DNA from: Balneatrix alpica DSM 16621 | GTDB taxonomy: Bacteria > Pseudomonadota > Gammaproteobacteria > Pseudomonadales > Balneatricaceae | DNA: 64,000 bases | Direction: 5' to 3' | Assembly (NCBI RefSeq): GCF_000619885.1 | Contig: NZ_JHUZ01000014.1 | Coordinates: 1-64,000, forward strand | Shown here: one piece after another, positions 45,979 through 55,218 of the stretch | Layout: each line of letters starts with the position of its first letter | Numbering within the stretch: the first letter of the stretch is position 1 | The notes under the pieces: generated by a model | What the model saw: the letters and a program-made list of their open reading frames with translations, nothing else | What the model was told of the DNA's origin: nothing | The model's database searches: none | Program-made: the position numbers and the translations under genes

Positions 45979-47352
45979 ATGATGAATGCACGAGAAGTAC
46001 AGAGCATTGCCGATGCGAAACGCATAGTTGAAGAACGCGGCCTCACCCACGTTAAGGTTGGCCTGTTCGATAACGATGGGGTCATGCTGGGCAAGTACAT
46101 GAGTAAGACCAAGTTCTTCTCCGCGTTGGAGTCTGGTTTTGCCTTTTGTGATGTCGTGCTGGGGTGGGATGTTAAAGATCAGCTCTATGACAATGGTAAG
46201 TACACCGGCTGGCATACCGGTTATCCGGATGCGCCGGTGCGGATTATTCCGCACAGCTGCCGTGAAATTCCCTTTGAAGATGGCATGCTGCTGTTTATGG
46301 CGGAATTTGATCAGGCGGCCGAAGAGGTGTGCCCCCGTGGCACCCTGCGCCGGGTGATCAATAAAGCGGCGGAAATGGGCTTTGATGTCTATGCCGCAGC
46401 GGAATATGAATTCTTTATGTTTGATGAAACCCCCGACTCCATTCGGGAAAAGGGCTTTCGCAATCTGAAACCCTTTACCCCGGACTGGTTCGGCTACTCA
46501 ATGATCCGCAACTCGGTACACTCCGATCTGTATCACCAGATTCTGCAAATGGGTGAGCAGATGGACTTCCCGATTGAGGGCCTGCATACCGAAACCGGCC
46601 CCGGCGTATTGGAAGCCGCGATCGGCGTTGACAAGATTGAAGCCGCAGCAGATAAAGCCGCGCTATTTAAAACCTTTATGAAAGTGTTGGCCCAGCGCAA
46701 TAACCTGATGGCCACCTTTATGGCCAAATGGTCGAGCAAGTATCCGGGCCAGAGTGGCCATATTCACCTGTCGCTGCGCAATAAGAGCGATGGCCGCTCC
46801 GCCTTCTATGACCCCAGCCAGGAATACAACATGAGCAAAATCCAGCGTCACTTCCTCGCTGGTCAGCAGCGTCTGATGCCGGAAATGCTCTGTATGGTGG
46901 CCCCGACCCTGAACTCCTACCGGCGTTTGATTCCCGGTTATTGGGCGCCGACCCATTCCACCTGGGGGGTGGAGAATCGCACCACCGCCTTGCGTTTGAT
47001 TCCCGGCTCGGACAAATCCCAGCGTCTGGAGTATCGCCTGGGTTCGGCGGACGGTAACCCCTACCTGGCGATGGCCGCCGCCCTGGCCTCCGGCCTCTAT
47101 GGTGTACTCAATGAGTGGGAACCCGAGCCTGTAGTGAAGGGCAATGGTTATGCCCAGGAACATCCGGATTACCTGGCCCTGCCCCGCACCCTGTGGGATG
47201 CCGCCCAACGCCTGCGTGGCTCGGAAGCGGCACGGGAGATGCTCGGTGGTGCCTTTGTTGATCATTTTGCTGCCAGCCGCGAATGGGAAGAGCGGGAATT
47301 CCGCCGCCATATCAGCGACTGGGAACTGGATCGTTATTTCGAAATTATCTAA
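45979..47352 (+). CDS. glutamine synthetase family gamma-glutamyl-amine ligase (PuuA-like)
   Basis: A 457-residue ATP-dependent ligase of the GS superfamily. The metal and nucleotide residues are seen in AAEYEFFMFDE, ETGPGVLEAAI, SGHIHLSL, NSYRRLIPG, ENRTTALRL and RLEYRLGSADGNPYL. The beta-grasp motif is LFDNDGVMLGKYMSK. The sequence is of the PuuA/GlnT type, which joins glutamate to an amine rather than to ammonia. The ATG at 45979 has AAGGG upstream and fits the family start; an upstream ATG at 45931 is less likely. Neighbours suggest the amine is an amino alcohol. Confidence 0.86.
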   Translation: MMNAREVQSIADAKRIVEERGLTHVKVGLFDNDGVMLGKYMSKTKFFSALESGFAFCDVVLGWDVKDQLYDNGKYTGWHTGYPDAPVRIIPHSCREIPFEDGMLLFMAEFDQAAEEVCPRGTLRRVINKAAEMGFDVYAAAEYEFFMFDETPDSIREKGFRNLKPFTPDWFGYSMIRNSVHSDLYHQILQMGEQMDFPIEGLHTETGPGVLEAAIGVDKIEAAADKAALFKTFMKVLAQRNNLMATFMAKWSSKYPGQSGHIHLSLRNKSDGRSAFYDPSQEYNMSKIQRHFLAGQQRLMPEMLCMVAPTLNSYRRLIPGYWAPTHSTWGVENRTTALRLIPGSDKSQRLEYRLGSADGNPYLAMAAALASGLYGVLNEWEPEPVVKGNGYAQEHPDYLALPRTLWDAAQRLRGSEAAREMLGGAFVDHFAASREWEEREFRRHISDWELDRYFEII

Positions 47353-47369
47353 CTCGCAGGACTGAATTG

Positions 47370-48761
47370 ATGAGTCATTTACTGCAAACCCGATCGCCAA
47401 TTGATGGACGTATTTATGTCGAGCGTCCTTATGCCGAAGCTGAGCAGATCAGCGCAGCGGTGGCCGCCGCCAAGTCGGCCCAGGCCACCTGGCAACAGAC
47501 GAGCCTGAGTGAGCGCCAGGCCATTTGCCGCAAAGCGGTAGAGTGGTTTGAACAGCACCAGGATGAAATCGGTGAAGAGCTGTGCTGGATGATGGGCCGG
47601 CCGATTCGCTATGCCGCAGGCGAAGTCCGTGGCCTGGCCGAGCGTGCCCGCTACATGACGGAAGTGGCCGCCGATGCCCTGGCCCCGGTACAGGTAGGGG
47701 ATAAGGCTGGCTTTAAGCGTTACATCAAAAAGGTGCCGGTGGGTACTGTATTGGTGATCGCCCCCTGGAATTATCCCTATCTGACCGCGATTAACTCGGT
47801 GGTGCCGGCACTGCTGGCGGGCAATACCGTCATCATCAAGCACTCGGCGCAAACGCCGTTGTGTGCCGAGCGACTGGTGCAGGCCTTTACCGCAGCGGGC
47901 GTACCTGCAGGGGTATTCCAATTCCTGCACCTGAGCCATGCGGATACCGAAGCCCTGATCAAGCACCCGGACATCAACCATGTGGTCTTTACCGGCTCCG
48001 TACCCGGTGGGGCGATGGTGGAGCGTGCGGCGGCGGGTCGCTTTATTGGCGTGGGCCTGGAGCTGGGGGGCAAAGATCCGGCCTATGTGCGTGCCGATGC
48101 GGATGTGGCCCATGCGGTGGAAACCACCATTGATGGCGCCTTCTTTAACTCTGGGCAGTCTTGCTGCGGCATTGAACGCATTTACGTGCATGCCGATGTC
48201 TACGACGCCTTTGTCGAGCAGGCGGTGGCGCTGGTTAAGCAATACAAGCTGGGCCCCTCCAATGACCCGGAAACTACTCTGGGGCCCGTGGTGCGCGCCG
48301 AGGCGGCGGACTTTGTTCGTGCCCAGGTAGCGGAGGCGGTAGCCCAGGGCGCCGTGGCTCACATTAATGCGGCGGACTTCCCCCTGGATCAGCCTGGCAC
48401 CCCCTATCTGGCCCCGCAGCTGTTAACTGAGGTGAGTCACCAGATGCGGGTGATGACCGAGGAAAGCTTTGGCCCGGTAGTGGGTATTCAGAAGGTTTAC
48501 TCCGACGCCGAGGCCGTGGCCCTGATGAATGACTCCGATTATGGCCTGACCGCATCGATCTTTACCCGTGATATCGACACCGGTATTGCCCTGGGGGATG
48601 AGCTGCAAACCGGCACCTTCTTTATCAACCGTTGTGACTACCTGGATCCGGCCCTGGCCTGGACCGGGGTGAAAGACTCTGGCCGTGGCTGTGCCCTTTC
48701 GGTACTGGGCTTTGACAGCCTGACCCGTCCTAAGTCTTACCACATCAAAACCGAACTCTGA
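47370..48761 (+). CDS. NAD-dependent aldehyde dehydrogenase
   Basis: A 463-residue aldehyde dehydrogenase. Its NAD-binding loop is FTGSVPGGAMVERAA, the general base Glu is in LELGGKDPAYV and the catalytic Cys in NSGQSCCGIER. The length of 463 is slightly short for the family. It starts 17 bases after the ligase stop, and CAGGA precedes the ATG. In this operon it should oxidise the gamma-glutamyl-amino-aldehyde formed by the alcohol dehydrogenase to the acid. Confidence 0.92.
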   Translation: MSHLLQTRSPIDGRIYVERPYAEAEQISAAVAAAKSAQATWQQTSLSERQAICRKAVEWFEQHQDEIGEELCWMMGRPIRYAAGEVRGLAERARYMTEVAADALAPVQVGDKAGFKRYIKKVPVGTVLVIAPWNYPYLTAINSVVPALLAGNTVIIKHSAQTPLCAERLVQAFTAAGVPAGVFQFLHLSHADTEALIKHPDINHVVFTGSVPGGAMVERAAAGRFIGVGLELGGKDPAYVRADADVAHAVETTIDGAFFNSGQSCCGIERIYVHADVYDAFVEQAVALVKQYKLGPSNDPETTLGPVVRAEAADFVRAQVAEAVAQGAVAHINAADFPLDQPGTPYLAPQLLTEVSHQMRVMTEESFGPVVGIQKVYSDAEAVALMNDSDYGLTASIFTRDIDTGIALGDELQTGTFFINRCDYLDPALAWTGVKDSGRGCALSVLGFDSLTRPKSYHIKTEL

Positions 48762-48770
48762 GGACGCGCT

Positions 48771-49946
48771 ATGTCACTCTCCGCTTTTACAATGAACTGG
48801 AACTACCCCACCAGCGTGCGTGTGGGGGTAGGGCGTGTGAAGGAAGTGGCGACCGCTTGCCAGCAACTGGGCATGCATAAGCCGCTGCTGGTGACGGACC
48901 CAGGGTTGGCAGCACTGCCGATGGTGGCGGATATTCTCGGTATCTGCAAAGAGGCCGGACTGGCCGCCGGGCTGTTCTCCCAGGTGAAAGGCAACCCCAC
49001 TGGCGCCAACGTGGATGCCGGGGTCGCGGCCTATCGTGCCGGTGACCATGACGGGGTGATTGCCCTGGGTGGTGGCTCGGCACTGGATGCCGCCAAGGCG
49101 ATTGCCCTGATGGTGGGGCAGGATCGCCCGCTGTGGGACTTTGAGGATGTCGGTGATAACTATACCCGCGTTAATGTTGAGGGCATGGCGCCGGTGGTGG
49201 CCATTCCTACTACTGCGGGAACCGGTTCTGAAGTCGGACGGGCCTCGGTGATCACCGATGAAGCCAACCATGTTAAAAAAATCATCTTCCATCCCAAGAT
49301 GTTGCCGGCGCTGGTACTGCTCGACCCCGAGCTGACCCTGGGCTTGCCCGCCCATATTACCGCTGCCACCGGCATGGATGCGCTGTCCCATAGCCTGGAG
49401 GCTTATTGCTCGCCCTTCTATCACCCGATGGCGGAAGGGATTGCACTGGAAAGCATGCGCCTGGTGAAGGACTATCTGCCCCGCGCGGTGGCCAATGGCC
49501 AGGATGTGGAGGCGCGCTTGCAGATGCTGGTGGCCTCCAGCATGGGTGCTACCGCTTTCCAGAAAGGCTTGGGGGGCATGCATGCGCTGGCCCATCCGCT
49601 GGGTGCACTCTATGACGCCCACCACGGTCTGCTCAATGCCATCCTGATGCCCTATGTGTTGGTAGCCAACCGCAGTGCCCTGGAAGCACGGATGGAGCGT
49701 CTGGCACGTTACCTGAACCTGGCTGAGCATAGCTTTGATGGCTTCCTCAACTGGGTGCTGGAACTGCGGGCCAGCCTGGGTATCCCTGCCAGCCTGGCGG
49801 CCTTGAATATCGATGCCAGCCAAGCAGACAAGGTCGGCCAGATGGCGGCGGAAGACCCCTCCGCCGGGGGCAATCCTCTGCCCCTTAATGCGGCGGACTA
49901 CAGCCGTATTTTCCGCAAGGCGGTGGCTGGAGACTTAACAGCCTGA
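48771..49946 (+). CDS. iron-containing alcohol dehydrogenase
   Basis: A 391-residue group III alcohol dehydrogenase. The NAD-binding motif is ALGGGSALDAAKAIAL. The metal ligands are expected in TGMDALSHSLEAY (Asp, His) and HALAHPLGALYDAHHG (two His). It begins nine bases after the aldehyde dehydrogenase gene with AGGA upstream. Its presence in place of the amine oxidase of the Puu pathway is the key clue that the substrate has a hydroxyl group. Confidence 0.92.
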   Translation: MSLSAFTMNWNYPTSVRVGVGRVKEVATACQQLGMHKPLLVTDPGLAALPMVADILGICKEAGLAAGLFSQVKGNPTGANVDAGVAAYRAGDHDGVIALGGGSALDAAKAIALMVGQDRPLWDFEDVGDNYTRVNVEGMAPVVAIPTTAGTGSEVGRASVITDEANHVKKIIFHPKMLPALVLLDPELTLGLPAHITAATGMDALSHSLEAYCSPFYHPMAEGIALESMRLVKDYLPRAVANGQDVEARLQMLVASSMGATAFQKGLGGMHALAHPLGALYDAHHGLLNAILMPYVLVANRSALEARMERLARYLNLAEHSFDGFLNWVLELRASLGIPASLAALNIDASQADKVGQMAAEDPSAGGNPLPLNAADYSRIFRKAVAGDLTA

Positions 49947-49998
49947 CCGAGCTGGGCATCAACTGAGTGGCCCCTGCCGCCAAGCAGCAGGGGAGAGA

Positions 49999-50014
49999 GG
50001 TGGGTTAACCCACC
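49999..50014. promoter_or_regulatory. 16-bp perfect palindrome in the operon leader
   Basis: GGTGGGTT and AACCCACC form a perfect palindrome just before the ribosome binding site (GAGGAG) of the amidotransferase gene. It might be a processing hairpin or an internal operator. Confidence 0.4.
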
Positions 50015-50028
50015 CGAGGAGCAAGCCA

Positions 50029-50739
50029 ATGAAAATCGGCATTTTGCAATGTGATGACGTGATGGAGAGCTTGCAGTCCCGTCATGGTAACTACCCTGAG
50101 ATGATCGAAAACCTGCTGCGTGAGCAGCAGGCCGACATAGAGGTGGCGGTCTATCGCGTGCTGGAAGGGCAACTGCCCAGCCGTTTGGACGAATGCGATG
50201 CCTACATCACCACTGGCAGCCGTTATGGCGTCAATGATGGGGATGGCTGGATTAGCGAGCTGGAGCAGTGGGTACGGCAGCTGTTTGATGCCCGTATCCC
50301 CCTGGTGGGCATTTGTTTTGGTCATCAGCTGGTGGCGAAGGCGCTCGGTGGCAAGGTGGTCAAGTCCGACAAGGGCTGGGGCGTTGGGGTGTCCTTTAAT
50401 CAGGTACTGAGCCCTAAACCCTGGATGGAGCCCTTCCAGTCCCAGCTGGATCTGGTGGTCAGTCATCAGGATCAGGTCAGCATTCTGCCGCCTCAGGCAG
50501 AGGTGTTGGCCGCCAGTAGCTTCTGCCCCTACTACCTGGTGCAGTACGGCGAACATTTCCTCACCGTGCAAGGCCATCCGGAGTTCTGTAAAGACTACTC
50601 CTGTGACCTGATGGATGCCCGCCGTGATCGCATCCCAGCCAACCGCATCCGCGAAGGCATGGCCTCTTTGGCGGCGGAAGTGGATGACCGTTTAATGATG
50701 CGCTGGGTGATGAACTTTTATCGCCATGCGCTGAGCTGA
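50029..50739 (+). CDS. class I glutamine amidotransferase-like hydrolase
   Basis: A 236-residue protein with the class I amidotransferase fold. The nucleophile Cys is in PLVGICFGHQLVAKALGG, and the catalytic His and Glu are in LTVQGHPEF. It stands alone, without a synthase partner, as do hydrolases that remove a gamma-glutamyl group (PuuD is the known analogue though from a different branch). It closes the operon and is followed by a terminator. I infer that it releases glutamate and the free amino acid product. Confidence 0.85.
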   Translation: MKIGILQCDDVMESLQSRHGNYPEMIENLLREQQADIEVAVYRVLEGQLPSRLDECDAYITTGSRYGVNDGDGWISELEQWVRQLFDARIPLVGICFGHQLVAKALGGKVVKSDKGWGVGVSFNQVLSPKPWMEPFQSQLDLVVSHQDQVSILPPQAEVLAASSFCPYYLVQYGEHFLTVQGHPEFCKDYSCDLMDARRDRIPANRIREGMASLAAEVDDRLMMRWVMNFYRHALS

Positions 50740-50755
50740 TTAGACCTCCTGGCAC

Positions 50756-50780
50756 GCCGCCTTTGGGCGGCTTTTTTTTT
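50756..50780 (+). terminator. operon terminator
   Basis: GCCGCC-TTTG-GGCGGC is followed by nine T. A textbook Rho-independent terminator 16 bases after the amidotransferase stop. Confidence 0.95.
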
Positions 50781-50803
50781 GCGCTAATAAAGGGGAGTAC
50801 CCC

Positions 50804-51538
50804 ATGACTGCACCGCGATTGTGGATACATGGCCTGATGGGGCATTTGCAATTACCAGAACTGCAGCAGGATCAGGCGGTTGAAAAGAGTGCGGCTCCGG
50901 CCCTGCTGGGTTACGGCGAGTGGGCCCAAACCCTTCATCCTATTGCACTCTGGGCCCAGGCTGAGCATCTGGCGGCCTGGCTGGAGCGCCATTGGCCGCA
51001 GCAGGCGGTGACGTTGATTGGCCACTCGGTGGGCGGTGTCGTGGCGATGCTGCTGGCGGCAAGGTGGCCGCAGCGGGTGGCCAGGGTGATCAGTCTGGAG
51101 GGTAACTTTAGCCTGACGGACGCATTCTGGTCAGCGCGGGTGGCGACCATGAGCCTGGAACAGGTTGAGCAGATGCTGGCGGGTTATCGTCAGGATGAGA
51201 TGGGCTGGTTAGCAGGGGCGGGGATTATTGCCAACCCCCAGCAGCAGGCCTGGGCGCGTTCGTGGTTGGCCTGGCAACCGGCTGCTACCCTGCAGGCCAT
51301 GGCGCAGTCGGTGGTAGCCATCACTGGGCAGCCCGACTACCAGCAACTGCTGCAGCAGGTGATGCAGCGTACCCCGGTACACCTGATAGCAGGGCAGCAT
51401 TCACGCGAGGGTTGGGCCGTGCCTGATTGGGCGTTAGCGAAGTGTGCCAGTTATCAGGAGCTGCAGGGTTGCGGGCACCTGATGATGCTGGAGCATCCCC
51501 AGGCCCTGCTGGCAGCTATTCGCGCCTGTGAGGGATAG
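50804..51538 (+). CDS. alpha/beta hydrolase
   Basis: A 244-residue alpha/beta-hydrolase fold protein. The nucleophile elbow is LIGHSVGGVVAML (Ser near residue 75) and the catalytic His lies in LQGCGHLMMLEHP near the end. A helical cap occupies residues 100-190. AAGGGGAG precedes the ATG. The substrate cannot be told; it lies just past the terminator of the amine operon and may be transcribed alone. Confidence 0.85.
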   Translation: MTAPRLWIHGLMGHLQLPELQQDQAVEKSAAPALLGYGEWAQTLHPIALWAQAEHLAAWLERHWPQQAVTLIGHSVGGVVAMLLAARWPQRVARVISLEGNFSLTDAFWSARVATMSLEQVEQMLAGYRQDEMGWLAGAGIIANPQQQAWARSWLAWQPAATLQAMAQSVVAITGQPDYQQLLQQVMQRTPVHLIAGQHSREGWAVPDWALAKCASYQELQGCGHLMMLEHPQALLAAIRACEG

Positions 51539-51659
51539 CAAGCTGGCTTTATGACAGTGTGTGCAGGGCTATCGAATTTCCATGATTGAAGCCCTAGAAT
51601 AGCCTGCATTCTTTCCTTTTGGGCCGCGCAAGAAGCAGGCCGCTGGTGGCAGTAGCACG

Positions 51660-53276
51660 ATGAAAAGACGTGATTTTCTTAAAGGTTCACTGAAGGGCGC
51701 TGCCCTGAGTGCCGCAACCCTGAGTTCGTTATCCTCCATGTTGGCGTTGGCGGCCAGTAAGGAAGAGGTCAAGCTGATCGGTAAGGCTGAGCCTTTCGAT
51801 TATGCCTGGCTGAAGGGGTTGGCGCGTACTCTTAGCGCGTCGAGCTACCAAAGTTACGCAGGGAATGTGCCTGCCTCCCTGCAAAAGCTGGATTGGGATC
51901 AGTACCAGCACCTGCAATATCGTAAAGAGCATGCACTGTGGGCGGATGATGGGCAGTTCCGGGCGCAGTTTTTCCACCTGGGGCTGTACTTCAAAACGCC
52001 GGTACGGATGTATGAAGTCAAAAACGGCATGGCGCAGGAAATCGCCTATGATCCCGCCATGTTTAGCTATGGCAAGTCTGGGGTGAAGGCCAGCCAGTTA
52101 CCAAAAGATTTGGGCTTTGCCGGTTTCCGTCTGAACTATCACACCGATTGGAGCCGTGATGTGGCGGCCTTCTTGGGGGCCAGTTACTTCCGTGCGGTGG
52201 GGGGCGAGCTGCAGTATGGCCTGTCGGCCCGTGGTTTGGCCATCGATACCGCCATGCCGCGACCGGAGGAGTTCCCGGAGTTTGTCCGTTTCTGGTTGGA
52301 GCGTCCGGCCGCTGGCAGTGATCGGATGACGGTTTATGCGTTGCTTGACTCCCCCAGTGTCAGCGGTGCTTACCGTTTTATCATCACCCCTGGGGATACC
52401 CTGGAGATGGATGTCGATGTTGCCCTCTATCCGCGCAAGCCGATTGAGCGCCTGGGGATCGCCCCCCTGACCTCGATGTTTATGATTGGTGAAAATGATC
52501 GCCGGGCTAACTGGGACTGGCGCCCTGAAATCCATGACTCTGATGGTTTGGCGATTTGGAATGGCAACGGGGAGTGGATCTGGCGCCCGCTGAACAATCC
52601 CCGTGAGCTGCGTTTTAATGCCTACGGTGATAACAATCCCCGTGGTTTTGGTTTGCTGCAGCGTGATCGTAACTTCGATCATTATCAGGATGACGGTGTA
52701 TTCTACGAGAAGCGCCCCAGCCTGTGGGTGGAGCCGAAGCAAGCCTGGGGGGAAGGTTCGGTGCAACTGGTGGAAATTCCCACGTTGGATGAAACCTTCG
52801 ACAATATCGTTGCCTTCTGGAACCCGAAAGAGCCGGTGCAACCGGGACAGGAATACCTGTACGGCTACCGCCTGTACTGGAATGGTGTGCCGCCAGTACA
52901 TACCCCGCTGGCCTATGCGGTGGCGACCCGTACTGGTCTGGGAGGCGTGGTGGGGCAGCGTCGTCACTACTTCAGCCAGCGTTTTACCGTGGACTTTGTT
53001 GGTGGCAAGATCCCGCTGCTGGGGGGGAGCCTAGACGTGAAGGCCGTGGTCAGTAGCTCCCGCGGTCGGGTCGAGCTGGTGTCCTGTCGTCCGCAGCATC
53101 AGCTGGGGGGGTATCGTGCCCAGTTTGATGTGGTGCCGCTGGATAACAAGCTGGACCCCATTGATATCCGCCTATTCCTGCAACTGGGTGAGGAAGCCAT
53201 CAGCGAAACCTGGCTCTATCAGTGGAACCCGCCGCCTATTAATGAGCGTGATCTGCGCAATCCCGGCCACCTGTAA
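51660..53276 (+). CDS. opgD: glucan biosynthesis protein D (Tat-exported)
   Basis: A 538-residue periplasmic protein of the OpgG/OpgD (MdoG/MdoD) family, acting in the final structure of osmoregulated periplasmic glucans. The N-terminus KRRDFLKGSLKGAALSAATLSS is a twin-arginine signal, which marks OpgD rather than Sec-exported OpgG. Family segments include FRLNYHTDWSRDVAAFLGASYFRAVG and the glycan-binding GENDR and PSLWVEPKQAWGEGSVQLVEIP. No opgGH partner is adjacent. Confidence 0.92.
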   Translation: MKRRDFLKGSLKGAALSAATLSSLSSMLALAASKEEVKLIGKAEPFDYAWLKGLARTLSASSYQSYAGNVPASLQKLDWDQYQHLQYRKEHALWADDGQFRAQFFHLGLYFKTPVRMYEVKNGMAQEIAYDPAMFSYGKSGVKASQLPKDLGFAGFRLNYHTDWSRDVAAFLGASYFRAVGGELQYGLSARGLAIDTAMPRPEEFPEFVRFWLERPAAGSDRMTVYALLDSPSVSGAYRFIITPGDTLEMDVDVALYPRKPIERLGIAPLTSMFMIGENDRRANWDWRPEIHDSDGLAIWNGNGEWIWRPLNNPRELRFNAYGDNNPRGFGLLQRDRNFDHYQDDGVFYEKRPSLWVEPKQAWGEGSVQLVEIPTLDETFDNIVAFWNPKEPVQPGQEYLYGYRLYWNGVPPVHTPLAYAVATRTGLGGVVGQRRHYFSQRFTVDFVGGKIPLLGGSLDVKAVVSSSRGRVELVSCRPQHQLGGYRAQFDVVPLDNKLDPIDIRLFLQLGEEAISETWLYQWNPPPINERDLRNPGHL

Positions 53277-53303
53277 GTCACCGCTCGCTAGCAGTCAGTC
53301 GAT

Positions 53304-53329
53304 ACCAGCCAGGCGAATGCCTGGCTGGT
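53304..53329. terminator. hairpin between convergent opgD and ggt
   Basis: ACCAGCCAGGC and GCCTGGCTGGT form a perfect 11-bp stem with a GAAT loop, 28 bases after opgD and 15 bases after the end of ggt. It probably ends both transcripts, although T runs are lacking. Confidence 0.7.
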
Positions 53330-53343
53330 GAGCTTCCCGCCAA

Positions 53344-55092
53344 TCAATCGCCTTTGGCGATGCCTTCCCGACGTGGGTCAGCCCCACCGCGTAAGCCCTC
53401 TGGGCTTAGTACTATCGCCTGAATGCCGGAGTTCAGCTCCCGCACTGAGGTTTTAAAGCCCATCTGTATCAACTCATCCTCCAACTGGGTGGCACTGCTG
53501 CCGGCTTCCAAGTCATAGCTGCCAAAACGGTTGACCAAATTGGGCAGGCTGATGGCCTCCTGCACCGGTAAGCCCCATTGCAAGTGGGCAATCAGCGTCT
53601 TGGCGACATAGCCGATGATGCGTGAGCCGCCGGGGGAGCCGACCACCATATAGGGTTTGCCTGCCTGCATGACGATGGTGGGGGCCATGGAAGAGCGGGG
53701 GCGTTTGCCTGGCTCCAGACGGTTGGCAATCGGATAGCCGTCGGCATGGGTGGCGAAGGAAAAGTCGGTGAGTTCATTGTTGAGCAGAAAGCCCTTCGCC
53801 ATCAGGGTGGAGCCAAAGCCGTTCTCAATGGTGGTAGTCATCGACAGGGCATTACCTTCAGCGTCGACGATAGAGATATGGCTGGTGGAGGGCAGCTCCA
53901 ATGACTGGTCATCGGCCAGGGCGATGGGTTTGTCCCATTGCGGCTCGCCTGGGTTGGCTTCCGCTAAGGCTTGTCCGGGGGTAATCAGCTTGGCGCGCGC
54001 AGCCAGGTAGTCCGGTTGTAAGAGTCCCTGGGGCAGGGGCACATAATCCGTATCGGCCATGTAGCGGCCTCGATCGGCAAAGGCCAGGCGCGAAGCATCA
54101 CCAATGATCTGCCAGGCTTGCGCTGACTGGGGGCCGAGGCTGGCCAAATCAAAATGGCTGGTGATGCCCAGAATCTGGCCGAGGGTCAGCGCTCCTGAGC
54201 TGGGTGGGCCCATACCGCACACATCGTATTGCAGATACGCCAGGCAGACCGCCGGGCGCTGTTTGATGCGATAGGTGGCAAAGTCCTGCAGCGACAGCAC
54301 ACCGGGGTTGTCACTGGCATGTTGCACCGCCGCGACAATCGCCTCGGCAAGCGGGCCTTGGTAGAAGGCTTCATGTCCCTGTTCGGCCAGGGTGCGCAGG
54401 GTGTCGGCGTATTCGGGATTGGTTAGTAGCTCTCCAGCTTGGCGTGGCTGTTCGCCATTAAAAAAATAGGCTTTGGTGCTGGGGTAGCGTTGCAGGTGTT
54501 CGGCACTTTCGGCAATGGCACCGGCCAAGCGGGGGGAAACGGCAAAGCCTTCACTGGCCTGGCGGATGGCGGGTTGCAACAGCTCTGCCCAGGGTTGTTT
54601 GCCATAACGTTGATGCAGTTCACCGAGCAGTTTAACGGTGCCGGGGGTGCCGACCGAACGTCCGCCGACCACGGCAGCATAGAACTTCATCTCACTGCCA
54701 TCGGGGTTGAGGAAGAGTTCTGGTGTGGCCTGTAAGGGCGCGGTTTCGCGGCCATCAAAGGTGGTTAAACTGCCGTTAGCGGCATCGTAGTAAACCACAA
54801 AGGCGCCGCCACCGAGGCCGGAGGATTGTGGCTCCACCAGGCCGAGCATGGTCTGCACGGCCACCATCGCATCCACGGCGTTACCACCCTGTTTGAGCAC
54901 CTGATAGCCCGCCTCTACCGCAAGGGGGTTGGCCGCTGCCACCATAAAGCGTTGGGCTTGGACTTCCTGTTTGTGCTCAAGGCCGGAGGCCCCTTCGGGA
55001 GCGACGGCATCGGCGGCCTGGCTGGCCGCCAGGGTAGGGAGACTGAGGCTTAGTCCGGCGAGGGAGCTAAGCAAAGCATGGGATAAGCGCAT
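53344..55092 (-). CDS. ggt: gamma-glutamyltransferase
   Basis: A 582-residue precursor with a Sec signal peptide (ALLSSLAGLSLSLPTLAA). It self-cleaves before the Thr of LPSTSHISIVD (about residue 400), giving large and small subunits. The substrate pocket shows GSPGGSRIIGYVAKTL and RLEPGKRPRSSMAPTIV. It acts in the periplasm on glutathione and other gamma-glutamyl compounds. It lies near the gamma-glutamyl amine operon but is separately transcribed, and is divergent from a LysR gene. Confidence 0.95.
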   Translation of the reverse strand: MRLSHALLSSLAGLSLSLPTLAASQAADAVAPEGASGLEHKQEVQAQRFMVAAANPLAVEAGYQVLKQGGNAVDAMVAVQTMLGLVEPQSSGLGGGAFVVYYDAANGSLTTFDGRETAPLQATPELFLNPDGSEMKFYAAVVGGRSVGTPGTVKLLGELHQRYGKQPWAELLQPAIRQASEGFAVSPRLAGAIAESAEHLQRYPSTKAYFFNGEQPRQAGELLTNPEYADTLRTLAEQGHEAFYQGPLAEAIVAAVQHASDNPGVLSLQDFATYRIKQRPAVCLAYLQYDVCGMGPPSSGALTLGQILGITSHFDLASLGPQSAQAWQIIGDASRLAFADRGRYMADTDYVPLPQGLLQPDYLAARAKLITPGQALAEANPGEPQWDKPIALADDQSLELPSTSHISIVDAEGNALSMTTTIENGFGSTLMAKGFLLNNELTDFSFATHADGYPIANRLEPGKRPRSSMAPTIVMQAGKPYMVVGSPGGSRIIGYVAKTLIAHLQWGLPVQEAISLPNLVNRFGSYDLEAGSSATQLEDELIQMGFKTSVRELNSGIQAIVLSPEGLRGGADPRREGIAKGD

Positions 55093-55120
55093 CGAAGTAT
55101 CCTTTTACGTTATTGTTATG

Positions 55121-55150
55121 GCAGGTACTGGGTTTGCGGACAGTACCTGC
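55121..55150. promoter_or_regulatory. inverted repeat between ggt and lysR
   Basis: GCAGGTACTG and CAGTACCTGC are perfect 10-base inverted repeats with a 10-base spacer, so the arms are two helical turns apart on one face. The site is 28 bases before ggt and 68 before the LysR gene. It is a strong candidate operator for the LysR protein. Confidence 0.65.
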
Positions 55151-55218
55151 TCATCCCAACAAAGAAGGAGGCGTTGGGGAAGTGGCTTTTATGCAGGGCC
55201 CACTGCAGGGAATTCAGA

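Noticed and set aside
47379-49823. Long minus-strand frames opposite the aldehyde and alcohol dehydrogenase genes
   Set aside because: They are shadows of well-supported enzymes in GC-rich sequence.
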